Positions 59,614 through 64,000 of a DNA stretch of 64,000 nt are shown here, in pieces. The position numbers and the translations under genes were made by a program. The notes beneath the pieces were generated by a model. It saw only the letters and a list, made by a program, of their open reading frames with translations. It did not search any database and was not told the DNA's origin. The stretch's first letter is position 1, and every line of letters starts with the position of its first letter. The stretch is taken from the NCBI GenBank assembly GCA_019752015.1, contig JAIEMQ010000013.1, forward strand, positions 140,708 to 204,707. Direction: 5' to 3'. The DNA comes from Cyanobacteriota bacterium (lineage in GTDB: Bacteria > Acidobacteriota > Vicinamibacteria > Vicinamibacterales > UBA2999).

Positions 59614-59748
59614 CTAGCGAGCCTCCACCTTAATCCGCGCGTTGCGGCTCGCTAGAACAGTGTCTCTTCGCCCCGCTCCGCGGGGCGGGACATCGTGAAG
59701 GTCCACCTGACAAGGCAGGAACATGGGATGTTGGCCCTTCACGATGTC
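59613..59748. repeat. Nested inverted repeats between pilM and pilN
   Basis: The 133-bp gap holds a perfect 11-bp inverted repeat (TCTAGCGAGCC at 59613-59623 with its complement at 59646-59656). It also holds an 8-bp-stem GC hairpin (59669-59687) and a perfect 13-bp inverted repeat (GACATCGTGAAGG at 59689-59701 with its complement at 59736-59748). The last arm reaches into the pilM stop codon and the first touches the pilN ATG. Confidence 0.85.
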
Positions 59749-60742
59749 AGGCTGCCTTCCGTTCGCGCATCAGGATGCCGACGAGCGGCGCGAGCACATC
59801 CAGCAGCTCCGCCGAGGCGCCGATGCGATCCTGCAGCGCCGCTGCCGCTCTCGGATCGACCGACGCGACCGTCACGCGCAGGCGCTCTTCGAGACCGCGC
59901 CGCACGCCGTCCGCGCCGCCGGGCAGTTGCGCGGCACCGGCCACCAGGACGCGCGCGAAGCCGCCGCCATTCAGCCGATCCTCGTAATACATCGCCGTCT
60001 GATGCACCAGATCCGCGAGCGAACCTTCTTCTTCGCTGCGATTGCGGAAGAACAACAGGGCGTCGTCGCGCATCACGGCCAGCGTGTAGTAATTGCCGGT
60101 GACGTGAACGAGTAGCCAGTCGACCCTCGACTCCGCTCGGGTCGACCCTGAGCCTGTCGAAGGGTCGCCCACCGGCGCCGCCGCGCTCGACAGGATGCCG
60201 TTGATGACGCCGAACGTCGACAGGTCGACGAGTCCGGCGTGCGCGCCCGCCATCAGGCAGGCCTGTTCGTATTGATGAATCACATCGGCGCGCGACAGCG
60301 CGACCACGAACTCGCTGGCGCCGTCAGCGCCGCGCGCGCCCGGCGAAATGCTCAGCACGCCCTGCTCCATCGGGAACGGCGACGTTTTCTTGAGCTGCCA
60401 GCGCACGATTTCCTGCAGGTCCGCGGCCCGCGGCGGAACCTTGTCGAGTTTCAGCAGCGACACTTTCGCGACCGTATCCGGCACGAGCAGGGACACGCGC
60501 GACGGACGTCCGCCGCCGAGCTCGCCGAGCGCGCGGCCAATCGCCTGCGACAGCACCGGCACGTCGGACACGTTCAGCGCCGCGAGCCCGGGCGTGACCA
60601 GACCCGGCGGCAGCGGCTGGCTGGCGTGCGCGCCGATCACCGCCTGGCTGCCGCGCCACGACAGGCGCGCCGCCGCCACATGCGTGTGATCGATTTCAAC
60701 GGCGACGTCGGGCGCCGGCGTCTGGAACAGGTCCCGGATCAT
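59747..60742 (-). CDS. pilM: PilM-type actin-like pilus assembly ATPase
   Basis: The 331-residue protein has the actin-like layout of PilM: VAVEIDHTHVAAARLSW, VSLLVPDTVAKVSLLKLDKVPP, LQEIVRWQLKKTSPFP and a late LVAGAAQLPGGADGV. Around residues 192-207 a Ser/Thr/Gly/Arg stretch (DPSTGSGSTRAESR) is encoded by an inserted palindromic repeat. ATG 60742 overlaps the pilB stop. It would bind the cytoplasmic tip of PilN. Confidence 0.9.
   Translation of the reverse strand: MIRDLFQTPAPDVAVEIDHTHVAAARLSWRGSQAVIGAHASQPLPPGLVTPGLAALNVSDVPVLSQAIGRALGELGGGRPSRVSLLVPDTVAKVSLLKLDKVPPRAADLQEIVRWQLKKTSPFPMEQGVLSISPGARGADGASEFVVALSRADVIHQYEQACLMAGAHAGLVDLSTFGVINGILSSAAAPVGDPSTGSGSTRAESRVDWLLVHVTGNYYTLAVMRDDALLFFRNRSEEEGSLADLVHQTAMYYEDRLNGGGFARVLVAGAAQLPGGADGVRRGLEERLRVTVASVDPRAAAALQDRIGASAELLDVLAPLVGILMRERKAA
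60120..60168. repeat. CTTCGACAGGCTCAGG-type palindromic repeat inside pilM
   Basis: The interval is bounded by CGACCCT and AGGGTCG and contains CTGAGCCTGTCGAAGGG, a word that recurs as an intergenic repeat in many bacterial genomes. Here it is in frame within pilM. Confidence 0.75.
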
Positions 60743-62394
60743 TCGACGAACGTCACCTTGTTGATCTCCCGCAGCGTGGTGAGCCCCTCGAGGACGCGCT
60801 CGACCGCCGACTCGCGAAGCAGGCGCATGCCCTGCTCCTTCGCGGCGCGCTTCACCTCGGAGATCGGCCGCTTGTCGAGAATGATTTCGCGGATGTGGTC
60901 GGTGAGGTCGAGCAGCTCGCAGATCGCCATGCGGCCCTTGAAGCCGGTGCCGCCGCACTCGATGCAGCCCGTGCCCTCGTACAGGGTCTTGCCGGCGATC
61001 AGCGACGGATCGATCGCCGACTCGGCGATCGCCGCCGTGTCGAGCGTCACCGGATGCTTGCACGCGTCGCAGATCTTTCGCACCAGGCGCTGCGCCATCA
61101 CGCAGTTCAGCGCCGAGATGAACTGGTACGGCTCGACGCCCATGTTCAGGAATCGGCCGAGCACGTCGAACACGTTGTTGGCGTGGACCGTCGTGAACAC
61201 CAGGTGGCCGGTGAGCGCGGACTGAATCGCGATCTGCGCGGTTTCCGGATCGCGGATTTCGCCGACCATCACCTTGTCGGGATCGTGGCGCAGAATCGAG
61301 CGCAATCCGCGCGCGAACGTCAGGCCCTTTTTTTCGTTGATCGGAATCTGCGTGATGCCGCGCAGCTGGTATTCGACCGGGTCCTCGATGGTGATGATCT
61401 TGTCCTCGATCGTCTTGATCTCGGCGAGCGCCGCGTAGAGCGTGGTGGTCTTGCCGCTGCCGGTCGGTCCGGTGACCAGCACCATCCCGTACGGCTCGCG
61501 GATGTACTTGCGGAACCGCTTCAGCTCCTGATCGGGGAACCCGAGAATGTCGAGGCGCAGCTCCGTGAACTGCTCGCTCATCGACTGCTTGTCGAGAATA
61601 CGGATCACGGCGTCCTCGCCGTGCACGCTCGGCATCACCGAGACGCGGAAGTCGATCGTTTTGCCGGGCACGCGCAGGCGGAAGCGGCCGTCCTGCGGCA
61701 CGCGCTTCTCGGCGATGTCGAGCTCCGCCATGACCTTGATGCGCGACAGGATCGAGCTGTGGAAGCGCTTGGCGATCGGCCGCATCGCCACCTGCAGCAC
61801 GCCGTCGATGCGGTACTTCACATAGACCGCATCGTCCTGCGTCTCGATGTGAATATCGCTGGCGCGCCGCTGGATCGCCGTGAAGATCGTCGAGTCGACC
61901 AGGCGGATGATCGGGCTGCTGTCGCTCGTCAGGCGCTCGACGGTGAGGTTGTCCTCGCCCGCTTCGTCGTCCTTGAGGACCTGCATCTGGAATTCCTCGG
62001 TCGCCTCGTCGAGCACCCGCTGCGAGCTTTCGCTCTTCTTCAGCATGCCTTCGATCGCCGAGCGCGCGCCGACCATCACCCGCACGTGCGTGCCGAGAAT
62101 CACCGACAGCTCGTCGATCATCGGCAGGTCCGTCGGATCCGAGACGACGATGACCAGCGACTTGCCGTCGCGGCGATACGGCACGAAGCCGTAGCGCAGC
62201 ATCAGCTCCGCCGGAATCGATCGGAACAGCTCCTGATCGATCCGGAATTCGTGCATGTCGAGGAACTCGAGACGGTAGCGTTCGGCCAGCCGCCGGGCCG
62301 CCGCTTCTTCAGCGCTGCGCTCCTCGGCGGAAACCTCGACCGGCTCGTCGACGAGAGCTTCGGGGTCGAGCGCGCCCTCGGGCGTGACATCCAT
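60739..62394 (-). CDS. pilB: Type IV pilus/type II secretion assembly ATPase PilB/GspE
   Basis: The 551-residue ATPase has the N-terminal GspE/MshE-like domain (IPAELMLRYGFVPYRRDGKSL), Walker A VTGPTGSGKTTTLYAALA, the Asp box ITIEDPVEYQL, Walker B MVGEIRDPETAQIA, the His box LTGHLVFTTVHANN and a zinc-binding C...C set (ICDACKHP and CIECGGTG). Its ATG overlaps the pilC stop (TAATG). Confidence 0.96.
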   Translation of the reverse strand: MDVTPEGALDPEALVDEPVEVSAEERSAEEAAARRLAERYRLEFLDMHEFRIDQELFRSIPAELMLRYGFVPYRRDGKSLVIVVSDPTDLPMIDELSVILGTHVRVMVGARSAIEGMLKKSESSQRVLDEATEEFQMQVLKDDEAGEDNLTVERLTSDSSPIIRLVDSTIFTAIQRRASDIHIETQDDAVYVKYRIDGVLQVAMRPIAKRFHSSILSRIKVMAELDIAEKRVPQDGRFRLRVPGKTIDFRVSVMPSVHGEDAVIRILDKQSMSEQFTELRLDILGFPDQELKRFRKYIREPYGMVLVTGPTGSGKTTTLYAALAEIKTIEDKIITIEDPVEYQLRGITQIPINEKKGLTFARGLRSILRHDPDKVMVGEIRDPETAQIAIQSALTGHLVFTTVHANNVFDVLGRFLNMGVEPYQFISALNCVMAQRLVRKICDACKHPVTLDTAAIAESAIDPSLIAGKTLYEGTGCIECGGTGFKGRMAICELLDLTDHIREIILDKRPISEVKRAAKEQGMRLLRESAVERVLEGLTTLREINKVTFVE

Positions 62395-63608
62395 TACCGG
62401 TTACCACCCATCACCGACGTGAGCTGGAAGAGCGGCAGGTAGAGCGCCAGCACGATGCCGGCGATCACCACGCCCATGAAGACCAGCATCGCCGGCTCGA
62501 TCAACGTGACGAAGCGGGCGACCTCGGTTTCGATTTCCTCGTCGTAAAAATCGGCGAGGCTGTTGAGCATTTCCGTCAGCGAGCCGGTCGACTCGCCGAC
62601 CTCGATCATCTTGATGGCGACGTCGGGCACGGTCTGCCGCTCGAGCAGCGTGCCCGCGAAACTCTGGCCTTCGCGCACGCGGACCGCGACGATCTCGAGC
62701 TCGTGGCCCATGTGACGGTTGCCGGTCGAGCGCGACGCGATCTCGAGCGAGTTCACCAGCGGAATGCCGCCGCCGAGCAGCGTCGCCAGCGTGCGCGCCA
62801 TCTGCGACGTCGAGAATTTATGGAAGCTCGCGCCGATCACGGGCAGCTTCAGCATCCAGCGATCGAATTGCGCGCCGCGTCCCGGCTGTTTGATCCACGT
62901 GTAAAACGTCACCGCCGCCGCGGCGAGCGCGATCAGGATGAGCCAGAGCTGCGCGCGGATGAAGTCGGAGGCGGCGACGATCACGCGCGTCGACAGCGGG
63001 AGCTCGGCGTCGAAGCTGCCGTAGAAATCGGCAAAGGTCGGCACCACCTTGACGACAATGATGCCGACGAGCACGACGGCGAGCACCACCAGGATGATCG
63101 GATAGAGCATCGCGGAGATCGTTTTCGATCGGACGGTATCGATCGTCTTCGAGTACGACACGAACCGGCGCAGCACCGCGTCGAGGTTGCCGGATCGCTC
63201 GCCCGCCATCAGTGAGGCGGTGTAGACGGATGGGAACAGATCGCCGTGCGCGGTGAACGCGTCGGAGAGCGCGGTGCCGCCGCGCACTTTTTCGTAGACG
63301 TCGTCGAGCACCGACTTGAAGACCGGATTGCTCAGGCGCGAGCGCAGAATGTCGAGCGACTGCACCAGCGGCATGCCGGCCTTGAGCAGCGTGGCGAGCT
63401 CCTGATTGAAGACGAGAAACTCGTGTCGCTTGATCTTGCGGCTCTCGCCGCCAAGGCTGATGCCGCCGAATCCCAGGCGCGGCTTGAGTGAAAGGACGTG
63501 CAATCCCTTGTCCTCGAGCTCACGCCGGAGGGCGGCTTCGCTTTGGGCAACATAAATGCCCTCGATGATCTCACCCGAGGTCGTGCCGAGACGGCAGCGG
63601 TATTCCAT
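62394..63608 (-). CDS. pilC: Type IV pilus/type II secretion inner-membrane protein PilC/GspF
   Basis: The 404-residue platform protein has two GspF domains: KRHEFLVFNQELATLLKAGMPLVQSL with VYTASLMAGERSGNLDAVLRR, and FSTSQMARTLATLLGGGIPL with IKMIEVGESTGSLTEMLNSL. Three membrane spans follow the usual pattern. It is the first gene of the operon; a TATAAT hexamer lies 25 bp upstream of its ATG. Confidence 0.96.
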   Translation of the reverse strand: MEYRCRLGTTSGEIIEGIYVAQSEAALRRELEDKGLHVLSLKPRLGFGGISLGGESRKIKRHEFLVFNQELATLLKAGMPLVQSLDILRSRLSNPVFKSVLDDVYEKVRGGTALSDAFTAHGDLFPSVYTASLMAGERSGNLDAVLRRFVSYSKTIDTVRSKTISAMLYPIILVVLAVVLVGIIVVKVVPTFADFYGSFDAELPLSTRVIVAASDFIRAQLWLILIALAAAAVTFYTWIKQPGRGAQFDRWMLKLPVIGASFHKFSTSQMARTLATLLGGGIPLVNSLEIASRSTGNRHMGHELEIVAVRVREGQSFAGTLLERQTVPDVAIKMIEVGESTGSLTEMLNSLADFYDEEIETEVARFVTLIEPAMLVFMGVVIAGIVLALYLPLFQLTSVMGGNR

Positions 63609-64000
63609 CCCTAAAAGATTGACTCACAGGGGATTATAAGGTTTCGGGGCACGTAATCACACCCCTTTAGACGATATCGGCCGTCCAACTGGCCGGGCTT
63701 AATTGTGACTAGTCCCAAAATAAGCGCGTTTGCGGCTCGGCTCTCGGCATGAATCGAGATGGGATCACGAGAGAGAGATCTCTCTCGCCGGCGCTTGCCA
63801 GGTTGCGATCCCACTCGTTTTGCGCTTCGGATGCTTCGCCTCCACACGCACATCATACGGTTGATGCCATCCGGGCCTCTCCATCCCGGTCTCGAGCTGC
63901 GGCTCAGCACCGCAGCTGGTCGCGCAGGTGATCGACGCCACGGAGCAAGACGGCCTGCCAGGGGTTCCACGCGAGCAAGCGGAAGATGAGTCGGCGACTT
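63609..64000. other. Region upstream of the pilus operon
   Basis: On the minus strand TATAAT (63638-63633) is a likely -10 element for the pilC operon, without a clear -35. A perfect 16-bp palindrome GAGAGAGATCTCTCTC lies at 63771-63786. At the far edge a minus-strand frame from the window end to a TGA at 63904-63906 (LLAWNPWQAVLLRGVDHLRD) may be the last codons of a gene starting beyond the window, but this is weak. No other gene is visible. Confidence 0.4.

Noticed and set aside
60895..62442. Plus-strand open frame opposite pilB
   Set aside because: Antisense of the well-supported pilB ATPase; no recognisable domain.

Overview
The window is GC-rich, densely packed bacterial chromosome. The gene content points to a diderm (Lpt lipopolysaccharide export, Tol-Pal, a secretin). 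Several features suggest Acidobacteriota, most likely the Vicinamibacteria: a PadR regulator coupled to a permease-prefix-like membrane protein, a regulatory HPr/HprK/RapZ system without sugar permeases, an acidobacterial TPR fragment, and a pilM-N-O-P-secretin locus with GspG-type pseudopilins. This placement is inference; no rRNA or tRNA gene is visible. The sequence could come from a metagenome assembly, so frameshifts and chimeric joins need read support.

Layout. 0-5.8 kb: a partial sensor-like membrane protein, a membrane protein coupled to an aminotransferase, two 5'-truncated genes joined head to head, and a PadR/membrane-protein pair. 5.7-6.5 kb: a GxxExxY nuclease-family gene inside 23-bp terminal inverted repeats. 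6.5-15.4 kb: a PQQ-type propeller protein, then guaA-dnaE-accA-recJ. 15.4-18.1 kb: an accessory patch with small and frameshifted membrane genes, a truncated DUF5990 gene fused to a duplicate fragment of a DUF1554-type lipoprotein, the intact lipoprotein, and a second GxxExxY gene between different inverted repeats. 18.1-27.2 kb: one long co-oriented cluster, lptC/lptA fusion-lptB-rpoN-hprK-rapZ-EIIA(Man)-ptsH-ptsI-cupin, mostly with 4-nt overlaps. 27.2-32.6 kb (minus strand): ssb and the tolQ-tolR-tonB/tolA-tolB-pal-cpoB operon. 32.8-38.2 kb: recN, miaB, a bifunctional-nuclease-family gene and parA-parB, followed by a 28-bp dif-like site. 38.4-45.7 kb: a GH57 glycosidase, an LptF-LptG fusion, a PHP-domain hydrolase and a Xer recombinase. 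45.8-52.2 kb: amino-sugar/peptidoglycan salvage genes (murQ, nagB, nagK-like, a GH10-like protein, a sodium/solute symporter, a serine hydrolase). 52.2-63.6 kb (minus strand): a type IV pilus/type II secretion-like operon, pilC-pilB-pilM-pilN-pilO-pilP-like-secretin-two pseudopilins-Ig-domain lipoprotein-third pilin-like protein.

The LPS-export inner-membrane machinery is complete and compressed: LptC with LptA and LptF with LptG are each single polypeptides, and LptB is separate. HPr carries both His15 and Ser46, with HprK and EI beside it, so this PTS looks like a phosphate-signalling chain.

The most unusual material is repetitive. The two GxxExxY genes each sit in a small cassette bounded by long but mutually different inverted repeats, and solo copies of one repeat lie elsewhere. 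Short tandem arrays of 7-9 bp units repeatedly occupy gene boundaries and are translated in frame as C-terminal tails, a signal-peptide core or a pilin leader, or supply a ribosome-binding site. Two further hairpin repeat families are inserted in frame inside pilM and at the end of pilN.
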